Part shown: one piece after another, positions 1 through 12,860 of the stretch
Numbering within the stretch: position 1 is the stretch's first letter
Layout of the letters: each line of letters starts with the position of its first letter
Source of the DNA: Tridacna crocea
Taxonomy: Eukaryota > Mollusca > Bivalvia > Cardiida > Cardiidae
Assembly (NCBI GenBank): GCA_943736015.1
Contig: OX031066.1
Coordinates: 10,916,245-10,980,244 of the forward strand
DNA: 64,000 nt
Direction of reading: 5' to 3'
The notes under the pieces: generated by a model
Databases searched by the model: none
The model's input: only the letters and a program-made list of their open reading frames with translations
What the model was told of the DNA's origin: nothing
Translations under genes and position numbers: made by a program

Positions 1-3000
1 CTATCGATTTATATTAGGGCGCCATTTTGTTTGGCTGACTGGGCCCATTTTGATTTCTCAAAGCCTCTCTGACTGGCAGACCGGGCCCATTTTTGAATTT
101 CTCACAGCCTCTCTGATTGGCTGTTGGCACCCATTCTGATTTCCTAAAAGCTTCTGTGATTGGATAATTTCACAGAGGGATGAGATTTGATTGGATGATT
201 GGGAGGGGGGGGGTATATATTTATCCTTATTGACCCCTTACCATACAATGACGCCTTTTAACACCCCTAAAAGAGAAGACTTTGGAAAATAATCTGAGAA
301 AAGGAGACAATGCAGGTTACCAGCATTTTCTCCTTTTCCCACAATGTTTTCTACCCTATCAAAGAAAATTTTGATTATTAGTTATTCTTACATCTTATTG
401 TATCTTTATGGCCTATTTTTTTAATTCTTCAAACGAAAACGAGATCTTTTTTTCATCGGAAAAAGTTTCTGCAACAGCAACCGCTTGCTTCTGAATTTTA
501 TTTTTTGGTGCAGCGGTTAAACATAACATTGACTTTTGACTCGCACGGTCACCAAAACTGACCCTGGTATGAAAACAGGGAAATGTTTCATTTACCTTTC
601 TTGGATTTGTGCAACAGGTATCAATTGCCTCCAAAAGTGTCTAAGTTGATTTTACGATTTCATGCGCAGCACGTAACCGTCTCATATGGGTGAGATGGTC
701 ATCGCAACCGAATCATTGGCCCTAGTGAGAAAAAATGAAAAAAGAAAAATCCCCATATTTGACTTGAGAAACAGGTGTCGTCTGCTATGAAATGTCCCGT
801 AAGTCGATTTTTTCATGTTTTCGCGGATACGTAACTGGCACCTACGAGACAGTAGTCAGCGTAAATGGATTTGTTGTCATGGTATAAAGAGATTGGAGGA
901 AAAAAAAATAGAAAATTTGTTCCCTATATTTGACTTAAGAAACAGGTGTCGTCTGCTATGAAATGTCCCGTAAGTCGATTTTTCATGTTTTTGCGGATAC
1001 GTAACTGGCACCTACGAGAAAGTAGTCAACGTAAATGGGTTTGTTGTCACGTACGATATAAAGAGATTGGAGAAAAAAAATAATAAAGAATTCAGTTCTC
1101 TTTCTTTGACTTATGCAACAGGAAGCAGTTGCTACTGAAAAGAGTCTTCATGTCTTTTTTTAGCCACTTATCACATCATTTTCTGGTGTTCTCGCATGTG
1201 CGTAACTGGCACGTATGAAACAGTAGTCAACGTAACTGGCTTTCTTGTTGCGGTTTGAAGATATCAGAAAAATTATGCTTCAGTTCCTTGCTACTGAAAG
1301 AGTTTTCAGTCTTTTTTTAGCCACTTGTCACATTGTTTTCTGTGCTTTTTGCATGTGCGTAACTGGCACGTATGAGATGGTAATCAACGTAACTGGGTTT
1401 CTTGTCGTGGTTTAAAGCGATTAGAAAAAATAGCATTTCAGTTCCCTTTGTTTGATTTATGCAATAGGAAACAATTGCTACAGAAAGAGTTTTCAGTCTC
1501 TTTTTTAGCAACTTCTCACAATTAATTTCTGTGTGTTTTTTTCACACTGTACATTGATCATTTTGGCTTATATGAATTTGATGTGGCCCAAATCAGGAAA
1601 TCCAATTAAAGGGTAAAGAGGGGAATCAAGGGTTTACTTTAAGGGAAGTAACTCTTGCAAGGGGCTTGAAAAGACCAAAACAAGGTCTTCTGCCACCTTG
1701 TTTTCTTTAATTTTGGCCCTTTTTCAGTGAAATCTGGCATGTGTGGATGGTGCATGCCTGGCAGTTTGCCAAGAACTGCACAGCAGCCTTTAAAAAAGAC
1801 TTTAAATCCACTTTTATGCCGTTTTTTGTTCACTGTTTTCTATCGATTTATATTAGGGCGCCATTTTGTTTGGCTGACTGGGCCCATTTTGATTTCTCAA
1901 AGCCTCTCTGACTGGCAGACCGGGCCCATTTTTGAATTTCTCACAGCCTCTCTGATTGGCTGTTGGCACCCATTCTGATTTCCTAAAAGCTTCTGTGATT
2001 GGATAATTTCACAGAGGGATGAGATTTGATTGGATGATTGGGAGGGGGGGTATATATTTATCCTTATTGACCCCTTACCATACAATGACGCCTTTTAACA
2101 CCCCTAAAAGAGAAGACTTTGGAAAATAATCTGAGAAAAGGAGACAATGCAGGTTACCAGCATTTTCTCCTTTTCCCACAATGTTTTCTACCCTATCAAA
2201 GAAAATTTTGATTATTAGTTATTCTTACATCTTATTGTATCTTTATGGCCTATTTTTTTAATTCTTCAAACGAAAACGAGATCTTTTTTTCATCGGAAAA
2301 AGTTTCTGCAACAGCAACCGCTTGCTTCTGAATTTTATTTTTTGGTGCAGCGGTTAAACATAACATTGACTTTTGACTCGCACGGTCACCAAAACTGACC
2401 CTGGTATGAAAACAGGGAAATGTTTCATTTACCTTTCTTGGATTTGTGCAACAGGTATCAATTGCCTCCAAAAGTGTCTAAGTTGATTTTACGATTTCAT
2501 GCGCAGCACGTAACCGTCTCATATGGGTGAGATGGTCATCGCAACCGAATCATTGGCCCTAGTGAGAAAAAATGAAAAAAGAAAAATCCCCATATTTGAC
2601 TTGAGAAACAGGTGTCGTCTGCTATGAAATGTCCCGTAAGTCGATTTTTTCATGTTTTCGCGGATACGTAACTGGCACCTACGAGACAGTAGTCAGCGTA
2701 AATGGATTTGTTGTCATGGTATAAAGAGATTGGAGGAAAAAAAAAATAGAAAATTTGTTCCCTATATTTGACTTAAGAAACAGGTGTCGTTTGCTATGAA
2801 ATGTCCCGTAAGTCGATTTTTCATGTTTTTGCGGATACGTAACTGGCACCTACGAGAAAGTAGTCAACGTAAATGGGTTTGTTGTCACGTACGATATAAG
2901 AGATTGGAGAAAAAAAATAATAAAGAATTCAGTTCTCTTTCTTTGACTTATGCAACAGGAAGCAGTTGCTACTGAAAAGAGTCTTCATGTCTTTTTTTAG

Positions 3001-6000
3001 CCACTTATCACATCATTTTCTGGTGTTCTCGCATGTGCGTAACTGGCACGTATGAAACAGTAGTCAACGTAACTGGCTTTCTTGTTGCGGTTTGAAGATA
3101 TCAGAAAAATTATGCTTCAGTTCCTTGCTACTGAAAGAGTTTTCAGTCTTTTTTTAGCCACTTGTCACATTGTTTTCTGTGCTTTTTGCATGTGCGTAAC
3201 TGGCACGTATGAGATGGTAATCAACGTAACTGGGTTTCTTGTCGTGGTTTAAAGCGATTAGAAAAAATAGCATTTCAGTTCCCTTTGTTTGATTTAGGCA
3301 ATAGGAAACAATTGCTACAGAAAGAGTTTTCAGTCTCTTTTTTAGCAACTTCTCACAATTAATTTCTGTGTGTTTTTTTCACACTGTACATTGATCATTT
3401 TGGCTTATATGAATTTGATGTGGCCCAAATCAGGAAATCCAATTAAAGGGTAAAGAGGGGAATCAAGGGTTTACTTTAAGGGAAGTAACTCTTGCAAGGG
3501 GCTTGAAAAGACCAAAACAAGGTCTTCTGCCACCTTGTTTTCTTTAATTTTGGCCCTTTTTCAGTGAAATCTGGCATGTGTGGATGGTGCATGCCTGGCA
3601 GTTTGCCAAGGACTGCACAGCAGCCTTTAAAAAAGACTTTAAATCCACTTTTATGCCGTTTTTTGTTCACTGTTTTCTATCGATTTATATTAGGGCGCCA
3701 TTTTGTTTGGCTGACTGGGCCCATTTTGATTTCTCAAAGCCTCTCTGACTGGCAGACCGGGCCCATTTTTGAATTTCTCACAGCCTCTCTGATTGGCTGT
3801 TGGCACCCATTCTGATTTCCTAAAAGCTTCTGTGATTGGATAATTTCACAGAGGGATGAGATTTGATTGGATGATTGGGAGGGGGGGGTATATATTTATC
3901 CTTATTGACCCCTTACCATACAATGACGCCTTTTAACACCCCTAAAAGAGAAGACTTTGGAAAATAATCTGAGAAAAGGAGACAATGCAGGTTACCAGCA
4001 TTTTCTCCTTTTCCCACAATGTTTTCTACCCTATCAAAGAAAATTTTGATTATTAGTTATTCTTACATCTTATTGTATCTTTATGGCCTATTTTTTTAAT
4101 TCTTCAAACGAAAACGAGATCTTTTTTTCATCGGAAAAAGTTTCTGCAACAGCAACCGCTTGCTTCTGAATTTTATTTTTTGGTGCAGCGGTTAAACATA
4201 ACATTGACTTTTGACTCGCACGGTCACCAAAACTGACCCTGGTATGAAAACAGGGAAATGTTTCATTTACCTTTCTTGGATTTGTGCAACAGGTATCAAT
4301 TGCCTCCAAAAGTGTCTAAGTTGATTTTACGATTTCATGCGCAGCACGTAACCGTCTCATATGGGTGAGATGGTCATCGCAACCGAATCATTGGCCCTAG
4401 TGAGAAAAAATGAAAAAAGAAAAATCCCCATATTTGACTTGAGAAACAGGTGTCGTCTGCTATGAAATGTCCCGTAAGTCGATTTTTTCATGTTTTCGCG
4501 GATACGTAACTGGCACCTACGAGACAGTAGTCAGCGTAAATGGATTTGTTGTCATGGTATAAAGAGATTGGAGGAAAAAAAAATAGAAAATTTGTTCCCT
4601 ATATTTGACTTAAGAAACAGGTGTCGTCTGCTATGAAATGTCCCGTAAGTCGATTTTTCATGTTTTTGCGGATACGTAACTGGCACCTACGAGAAAGTAG
4701 TCAACGTAAATGGGTTTGTTGTCACGTACGATATAAAGAGATTGGAGAAAAAAAATAATAAAGAATTCAGTTCTCTTTCTTTGACTTATGCAACAGGAAG
4801 CAGTTGCTACTGAAAAGAGTCTTCATGTCTTTTTTTAGCCACTTATCACATCATTTTCTGGTGTTCTCGCATGTGCGTAACTGGCACGTATGAAACAGTA
4901 GTCAACGTAACTGGGTTTCTTGTTGCGGTTTGAAGATATCAGAAAAATTATGCTTCAGTTCCTTGCTACTGAAAGAGTTTTCAGTCTTTTTTTAGCCACT
5001 TGTCACATTGTTTTCTGTGCTTTTTGCATGTGCGTAACTGGCACGTATGAGATGGTAATCAACGTAACTGGGTTTCTTGTCGTGGTTTAAAGCGATTAGA
5101 AAAAATAGCATTTCAGTTCCCTTTGTTTGATTTATGCAATAGGAAACAATTGCTACAGAAAGAGTTTTCAGTCTCTTTTTTAGCAACTTCTCACAATTAA
5201 TTTCTGTGTGTTTTTTTCACACTGTACATTGATCATTTTGGCTTATATGAATTTGATGTGGCCCAAATCAGGAAATCCAATTAAAGGGTAAAGAGGGGAA
5301 TCAAGGGTTTACTTTAAGGGAAGTAACTCTTGCAAGGGGCTTGAAAAGACCAAAACAAGGTCTTCTGCCACCTTGTTTTCTTTAATTTTGGCCCTTTTTC
5401 AGTGAAATCTGGCATGTGTGGATGGTGCATGCCTGGCAGTTTGCCAAGAACTGCACAGCAGCCTTTAAAAAAGACTTTAAATCCACTTTTATGCCGTTTT
5501 TTGTTCACTGTTTTCTATCGATTTATATTAGGGCGCCATTTTGTTTGGCTGACTGGGCCCATTTTGATTTCTCAAAGCCTCTCTGACTGGCAGACCGGGC
5601 CCATTTTTGAATTTCTCACAGCCTCTCTGATTGGCTGTTGGCACCCATTCTGATTTCCTAAAAGCTTCTGTGATTGGATAATTTCACAGAGGGATGAGAT
5701 TTGATTGGATGATTGGGAGGGGAGGTATATATTTATCCTTATTGACCCCTTACCATACAATGACGCCTTTTAACACCCCTAAAAGAGAAGACTTTGGAAA
5801 ATAATCTGAGAAAAGGAGACAATGCAGGTTACCAGCATTTTCTCCTTTTCCCACAATGTTTTCTACCCTATCAAAGAAAATTTTGATTATTAGTTATTCT
5901 TACATCTTATTGTATCTTTATGGCCTATTTTTTTAATTCTTCAAACGAAAACGAGATCTTTTTTTCATCGGAAAAAGTTTCTGCAACAGCAACCGCTTGC

Positions 6001-7523
6001 TTCTGAATTTTATTTTTTGGTGCAGCGGTTAAACATAACATTGACTTTTGACTCGCACGGTCACCAAAACTGACCCTGGTATGAAAACAGGGAAATGTTT
6101 CATTTACCTTTCTTGGATTTGTGCAACAGGTATCAATTGCCTCCAAAAGTGTCTAAGTTGATTTTACGATTTCATGCGCAGCACGTAACCGTCTCATATG
6201 GGTGAGATGGTCATCGCAACCGAATCATTGGCCCTAGTGAGAAAAAATGAAAAAAGAAAAATCCCCATATTTGACTTGAGAAACAGGTGTCGTCTGCTAT
6301 GAAATGTCCCGTAAGTCGATTTTTTCATGTTTTCGCGGATACGTAACTGGCACCTACGAGACAGTAGTCAGCGTAAATGGATTTGTTGTCATGGTATAAA
6401 GAGATTGGAGGAAAAAAATAATAGAAAATTTGTTCCCTATATTTGACTTAAGAAACAGGTGTCGTTTGCTATGAAATGTCCCGTAAGTCGATTTTTCATG
6501 TTTTTGCGGATACGTAACTGGCACCTACGAGAAAGTAGTCAACGTAAATGGGTTTGTTGTCACGTACGATATAAGAGATTGGAGAAAAAAAATAATAAAG
6601 AATTCAGTTCTCTTTCTTTGACTTATGCAACAGGAAGCAGTTGCTACTGAAAAGAGTCTTCATGTCTTTTTTTAGCCACTTATCACATCATTTTCTGGTG
6701 TTCTCGCATGTGCGTAACTGGCACGTATGAAACAGTAGTCAACGTAACTGGGTTTCTTGTTGCGGTTTGAAGATATCAGAAAAATTATGCTTCAGTTCCT
6801 TGCTACTGAAAGAGTTTTCAGTCTTTTTTTAGCCACTTGTCACATTGTTTTCTGTGCTTTTTGCATGTGCATAACTGGCACGTATGAGATGGTAATCAAC
6901 GTAACTGGGTTTCTTGTCGTGGTTTAAAGCGATTAGAAAAAATAGCATTTCAGTTCCCTTTGTTTGATTTAGGCAATAGGAAACAATTGCTACAGAAAGA
7001 GTTTTCAGTCTCTTTTTTAGCAACTTCTCACAATTAATTTCTGTGTGTTTTTTTCACACTGTACATTGATCATTTTGGCTTATATGAATTTGATGTGGCC
7101 CAAATCAGGAAATCCAATTAAAGGGTAAAGAGGGGAATCAAGGGTTTACTTTAAGGGAAGTAACTCTTGCAAGGGGCTTGAAAAGACCAAAACAAGGTCT
7201 TCTGCCACCTTGTTTTCTTTAATTTTGGCCCTTTTTCAGTGAAATCTGGCATGTGTGGATGGTGCATGCCTGGCAGTTTGCCAAGGACTGCACAGCAGCC
7301 TTTAAAAAAGACTTTAAATCCACTTTTATGCCGTTTTTTGTTCACTGTTTTCTATCGATTTATATTAGGGCGCCATTTTGTTTGGCTGACTGGGCCCATT
7401 TTGATTTCTCAAAGCCTCTCTGACTGGCAGACCGGGCCCATTTTTGAATTTCTCACAGCCTCTCTGATTGGCTGTTGGCACCCATTCTGATTTCCTAAAA
7501 GCTTCTGTGATTGGATAATTTCA
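1..7523 (+). repeat. Satellite array, ~1,838-bp monomer, dimeric higher-order repeat
   Basis: Four complete head-to-tail monomers begin at 1, 1840, 3677 and 5515, and a truncated fifth begins at 7352. Monomer lengths are 1,837-1,839 bp and differ mainly in a poly-G run near monomer position 200. Diagnostic differences alternate: copies 1 and 3 read CCAAGAACTGC where copies 2 and 4 read CCAAGGACTGC, and copies 2 and 4 share a 1-bp deletion in the GATATAAAGAG motif. The array is therefore two copies of a ~3,675-bp dimer. The short open frames that recur once per monomer are by-products of the repeat, not genes. Diverged copies in the opposite orientation lie at 51446-63711. Confidence 0.95.
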
Positions 7524-7600
7524 GGGAAGTAACTCTTGCAGCGAGCTTGAAAAGACTAAAACAAGGTCTTTTTACACCCTGTTTCCTTAAACTTTGACTT
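7524..7600 (+). repeat. Rejoined satellite fragment at the array edge
   Basis: The fifth monomer stops at about 7523. The next bases, beginning GGGAAGTAACTCTTGC, match monomer positions about 1640-1720 with roughly 10 percent divergence. This is a deletion or recombination junction at the array edge, after which similarity to the satellite ends. Confidence 0.75.
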
Positions 7601-8490
7601 TGGATTTTCTTTAGAAAGCAACAAGACAGATTAGCCTAGGGCTTGCGATTAAGTGATCTAGGAAGCTTCAAAGGGAGTCGATTTTAATTTATAGTGGTGT
7701 GACGCCCTCTGCCAAAGCCTTTACATTCGTTTCGTATTTTGGTTCAAACTTGCTGAAGGTAGAAGGAAAGGTAGAGATCACCATCTTGCACAATTTATGT
7801 GTGTAGCAAGTTCTCTTCTAATCAGAATTGGATTAAAAACTTATCTTTCTCTATCATTTCTAATTTTCACCCTGTCCAATTCGAATCAAATACTGGTTTT
7901 AAAAAGCTGTCTCTCTATCACTCTTCCGGATTTGATGGCTCCAAATGAACAGAAAGTGGAGACAGATTCAGAGAAGTTTCCACGAAACAGGTTCGTCTAA
8001 TTTAAGAAATTACAGTTTGATTGGTTGACTGTCTAGGGTTAAACGCCTTTTTAACAGCTGATGTCATATCACGGCCTACCTTCACTCTGAAGGTCTGCTC
8101 CGATGCTATATTGTTTCTGGTCTCCGCAGGCCTTCATATTAGTACAGATAACTGTCCCCAAAGGCGATGTTACTTTTCGACTGGTCGCCTCTCGGTATAG
8201 TCCAAATATTTAGACGTACACATGCTTGTTTGCCGTTCAACATTTCTTTTTCGGACATTTCACATTTTACTTTTCTTTTGCATGTTACGTCTAAACGGGC
8301 CCTACTTAGTTCTATGTAGCAAATTTGATTTCCTAAAATCCGGGATAACGGTGAAAAAGCACTCAAGTAAACATGATAGATAACTTAACTGGATACAAAT
8401 TTACTTTTCTGACTCTGAAAAAGGGCCACATTCATGATATATTCATCTTGAGTTCAATCGTGTAACTTTTTCAACACAAAAGCCGCCATG
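7601..8490. other. Non-coding stretch with a transposon-end fragment at ~8058-8150
   Basis: I see no convincing exon here. Bases about 8058-8150 (CCTTCACTCTGAAGGTCTGC followed by TCCGATGCTAT and GGCCTTCATATTAG) resemble the reverse complement of 23815-23900, the outer right part of the inverted-repeat element at 17916-23870. This suggests a solo end or a truncated relative. Confidence 0.5.
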
Positions 8491-9320
8491 TTTACAAGCG
8501 GTATAGCTAAACAGCGAAAGGAACTTCCTTTCGCTTCCTTTCGCGAAAGGAAGATTACGTCCACGAAAGGAAGATTATTAACTATGAAAGAAGCGTTTTC
8601 CTCACGAAAGGAAACTGCCGTTGATTTATTGCTTATACATTCTAGGTATTTGTAAAGTTAGATTATGAATTAAAGATTTTTACACTCGAAACATCGAGTT
8701 TTACTATCGCGGTGAAAGTGTTACTATTAATAACCGTTCTTGCGTGAAAGTATGTATGTACACGAAAGGAAGATTTTTTCCTCGAACGTAGTCTTTTTGC
8801 ATGAAAGGATTTTTTCTGAATTTGAGAATATCTTTTCGACATGGATGAACTTGACTTGTCAAATTTATGTTTTATATAAAACTTTTGCTAGTAATGAGAT
8901 TCTTTAGTGTAAGGAAATTCCTTTTGCGAAATACAAAGCCGTCTATAGAACCAAGATATAAAACACTTCTTCTTGGAAGAGTCTAAGACTTTAAGATGAA
9001 ATCATTAGACTAGCAAGCTTTACGAAAGACGAAAAATAAAATATAAAATGATTGTCTAATAATTTAGACGTGATTTAAGTTTAAAATATGAGATTGAAAT
9101 CACAAATGTAAAACACTCTGATCAGTGGTTGTTAAACTCGTATAATTGCCCTGTTCTTTCTTGTCCTTATCTGAAGAGCATATTTTGGAGTGAAATGTTG
9201 TTGGAAAGGGATAAAATGCTATTTCCAGAGGGTTTTTTTTCTTTTCCTTTTTCTATCAAAAGAATCATGATGGTATATATGCAATCATTTCGTACCATAA
9301 TCATTTTGCTTCCTTGCGTG

Positions 9321-9530
9321 AAAGGAAGATTACGTCCACGAAAGGAAGATGTTTACTATGAAAGAAGCGTTTTCCTCACGAAAGGAAACCGCCGTTGATT
9401 TATTCATTATATATTCTAGGTACTTGTAAAAGTTAGATTTTGAATTTGAGAGTTTTAGACTAGAAAAATCGTGTTTACACTATCCCGGTGAAAGTGTTAC
9501 TATAAATAACCGTTCTTGCGCGAAAGTAAG
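9321..9530 (+). repeat. Second copy of a ~210-bp internal direct repeat
   Basis: This block repeats about 8546-8757 (GATTACGTCCACGAAAGGAA, then TATGAAAGAAGCG, ending in AATAACCGTTCTTGCG) with scattered substitutions, about 770 bp downstream. Both copies belong to the transposon at 8500-11843 and hold part of its CGAAAGGAAG subterminal repeats. Confidence 0.8.
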
Positions 9531-9579
9531 TCTGGGTTTCACAAGTTCTTGGCAATGGGCTCTATTTTTCAGTGTCTTG

Positions 9580-9700
9580 CCAAAGGGGCACTCCCATGAA
9601 CAATTCAGGGGTCCCATAGTGGCTCGAACCTGTGGCATCAAGGTTATAATTCACACACATGTGCATTACCAATGGGCCAAGCGGGGCCTGCCACATATAA
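9580..9700 (-). mobile_element. tRNA-derived SINE head
   Basis: On the minus strand an A-box-like TGGCCCATTGG (9669-9679) is followed about 40 bases later by a B-box-like GGTTCGAGCCAC (9619-9630). This spacing is normal for an internal Pol III promoter of a tRNA-like gene. The cloverleaf is degenerate, so a SINE head is more likely than a functional tRNA. Confidence 0.55.
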
Positions 9701-11039
9701 AGAGAAAACTGACAGGAGGTGGGGGCAGCGGCATTTTGTTTAAACGTTCTTTCTATATTATCTGTAGAATGAAAAGAAAATATGAAAAATGTTCCTCATA
9801 ACCTTTCATCATTTTCCAGATAATCCAATAGAAGAAAGATTTGGGAGCAATACTGTTAACAAGAGGTTTCTTACTTTGCTACAAATGTTTCTTATTTTTC
9901 AAGAGCAAATCCCAGAATTGGAATCATTCTTATTTGCAATTTGCAATCTGCAAAAGCTTTTAATGACACTGGCAGGGTTATGAATTTGGCAAAGGGGTTA
10001 GTAAAACAAGCTGTTTGAAAATGCAATACACATGGAATTCCCCCTCGTTTTATATTATGTTTTCCACGGTATATAGTGTCTGTGGCACTTGTAAAACAAT
10101 ATGAAACGTCTGAAGGTACGAACAGTATAAAGGACGAAATATCCGACCCCGAAAAATCTAGCCTCGAGCTTCAAGAGCGTCAAGAAGATCATAATGTGAC
10201 AAAGTCATTCATATACAATGTAACATGAGCAGTATGAAAAGCAGCCATTGATTTCGTTAAAAATGTATTTGTTCCTAACAATTCCTCTGTAAAAAGCGAA
10301 AAGAATTTCCTTTCATGTTCAATGGATCAGTAGAACTTTCAATGTTGTTCAGATCTAGATCTATAAAGTGCTGCGGTACAAATTCATGAATGGCTAAAAC
10401 TTCTTAAATAAGTATTTTTCCACATCAAGATAGATCTAATATGTTAACTGTTATGAAGGAACAGTCCTGTTATCAATTTTACCCATAATAGCATACTTCC
10501 TTCCGTGGGTCAACGTATTCCTCCTTTCGCGAAAGGAAGTTTCTTTCTCTGCTGCAATACTTGTAAATACACGATGAACAAAAATTTAATCTATATCAAG
10601 ATAATATAGCAAGTGTCACAAGGAACCGTTCTCTTGCCAATTATACCCACCTTAAATTATAGCAAAGTAAGGGCCAGCAAAACAAAAATACCTTCCTTTC
10701 TTGGAAGAGCGCTCACCCTACTAGATCTACTAAGACTGGAGTTTTTGGTTTGAAACTGTTCAACATGTTAATTTAAATCATATCGAGAAAACATGCATTT
10801 TAGAAAAGAAACCTTGTTTTTTTACACAAAGAAAGCACCACTAAAACACTTCTTTCTTTTTTGAGGGGGGATGTAAAAAGTTAAATTAAACTTTTAAATT
10901 TCATTTATGTTGCGAAAATTACTAAACTTGGGAAAGAAATCCTATTTTCGATAGGAATAGAATTCTTGCGTAGCTCGGAGTGAATTTTCCTTTCATCAGG
11001 GATTGTAAAATGTAGTAAAATGTACATAGTCTATTACAT

Positions 11040-11373
11040 ATGGTCACATCTAGTTTCTAATTCTTCCTTTTTCTTTACTTATTAGTTCTATTTCCATTTT
11101 ACTTTTTTTTCCTATTTGTTCATTTTCCCTCTCTCTTTATCAATTTCTCCTATTTCTGTCTTTGTTTTTTGTGTACATTTTCTTTTCTTTTTTTTTTTTT
11201 TTCCTTCTTTATTTAGTTATTTACACTATTTCTTTATGTGCTTTGTTTCCATTATCTTTCAACTATTGTTAATTTGATTGTAGGGGAAGGGCCGAATCTA
11301 AGTTGTAAGAACTTGTCCCGACCCCATTCAGTACATGAATAAAATATGTTTAAACTAAACTAAACTAAACTAC
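11040..11373 (+). mobile_element. 5'-truncated LINE 3' end with AAACT tail
   Basis: A pyrimidine-rich tract is followed by GAACTTGTCCCGACCCCATT, an AATAAA at 11339, and a tail of about four AAACT units. Non-LTR retrotransposons often end in short tandem tails. The element lies inside the transposon at 8500-11843, so it is younger. The related tail at the window end (63712-64000, minus strand) also has a TGTCCCCGAC...AATAAA ending. No reverse transcriptase sequence remains. Confidence 0.6.
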
Positions 11374-11852
11374 ATATGGTCCCTGTTTTCATGAATGGAA
11401 TTTTCCTCTAAAAGAAACTTTGCAACATCATAAATAACAAATTCACTACACACTATCATTTAAAAAAAGGCTGAAATTTAATCTGTAAGGGGTACCTACC
11501 TCAAAAGAGATATTTCATTATTTATAAAATCATGTCGCGGAATAAACATTACTTGCGGGCAAAAATCTTCCTTTCGTGAAAGAAACTCAATTTTAGAAAG
11601 GAAATGCTATTTATAGTAACACCATTTACAGCGATTACTAAAACACGATTTTTCGGCCTCAAACGCTCAATCCCAACAATTTTATTTCAACCGTACGAAA
11701 AAATTGACGTTAAATTTCCGAAAACACCTTCCTTTCGCAAGAAAAACGCCTTTTTCATAGAAAACAATCTTCCTTTCGTGGGCATTATGTTCCTTTCGCG
11801 AAAGGAAGCGAAAGGAAGTTCATTTCGCTGTTTAGCTATACCCTTTACAAGC

Positions 11853-12409
11853 ATATTTCGGGTCAAATAAAAAAGCGAATTTCCGAACGATTTTTGAACG
11901 AAATCCGATTAGCGCCCCCCCCCTTTTGCACGGATTGTAACCTTAGACTTGGCAACTATTTTCTGAAGTTCTGTTTACCAAAATTATGTCTAAAACCCTA
12001 ACATAAATTAATTTGAAATGCCTGTATAATCATAGTCCCTACTTGAATCATGTATATATTCAACGAAAACATCATATTCAGCCTTCGGTCTTGTGCCAGA
12101 AGCTGAATTTAGACATGGGAAACCCCGGCCTCATTGCGTGACTTTATATATCCATTGGACAGTTCATAAAAAACATACCGTATACCAGAATTCAAGTAAA
12201 ATGCTTCCTTTCACCAGAAGTAACTGTTTGCATAATATAAATGAACTGTTCTAAGTCTATTAGCTGTATTTGAAGTGCGATGAACGGGACGGACGTGTGT
12301 AAAATTTAACGTCTATTGGTCTTCTCTTGACAGCAGCACTAGAATACCAGAAAATAAGAAAAATACACTTTTTGCATTATTTCTGCTCCAGCAAATCTGT
12401 ACGAAAATC
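11853..12409. other. No feature seen
   Basis: AT-rich sequence with a poly-C run near 11925. I see no exon, SINE or inverted repeat that I can support. Confidence 0.5.
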
Positions 12410-12860
12410 AAGTTGTGGAATTGAAATTCATGTAATAAATTTTGGCTACACGCGAACCTCACGCAAAAAATAATAAAGTGTCATTTTTTCCGTTGTCTCG
12501 TGTCAAATGACAGTTTTACAGTAACTTGACACCCTTATTGACATTATCTAAGTCTTTCTCAAATCATGTGGAAATACTTATCCATAAATTTACAGACATG
12601 AAAAATTGATTGGTGCAAAAAACGCAGAAACCCATGACACAACAGAATGTTCCTTTAGACTCGACCCGGTCAGAGACTTCAGACCGTCTTTTCAGCTTTT
12701 TAATTACTTTAAACAGAAAATTTTCATAATTATCTTGATCTAAAAGACTTGTTTTGCTGCAAATCATAAATATGCAGTTTAGAATCATTATTGTCCATCC
12801 CTCTAATATGAACTTAACCAAAGATTTACAGCTCAGGGGTAAGTGTGCCCTGAGCGGAAA
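12410..12860 (+). repeat. Dispersed ~450-bp repeat, copy 1
   Basis: Direct repeat of 50232-50676 with scattered blocks conserved in order: AATTGAAATTCATGTAA, the segment around ACATGAAAAAT, AACCCATGRCACAACA, CTTGTTTTGCTGCAAATCAT, and AGGGGTAAGTGT. The reading frames over this block do not match between the two copies, which argues against coding. Confidence 0.7.

Larger units (their letters stand above)
8500..11843. mobile_element. Long-TIR DNA transposon, non-autonomous, MULE-like
   Basis: The left end (8500 on, GGTATAGCTAAACAGCGAAA) is repeated inverted at the right end (to 11842). The match runs for about 75 bp with few mismatches. TTTACAAGC occurs directly outside both ends (8491-8499 and 11844-11852), so a 9-bp target site duplication is visible. 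The ends and interior carry many CGAAAGGAAG units in both orientations. No transposase frame is recognisable. Long TIRs with a 9-bp duplication fit Mutator-like elements; that family assignment is inference. A tRNA-like SINE and a LINE 3' tail lie inside. Confidence 0.85.

Noticed and set aside
413..7490. Recurrent frames of 62-83 residues, once per 1.84 kb
   Set aside because: They repeat with the satellite monomer, are disrupted by single indels between copies (the 63-residue frame exists only where a 1-bp deletion occurs), and show no domain or splice signals.
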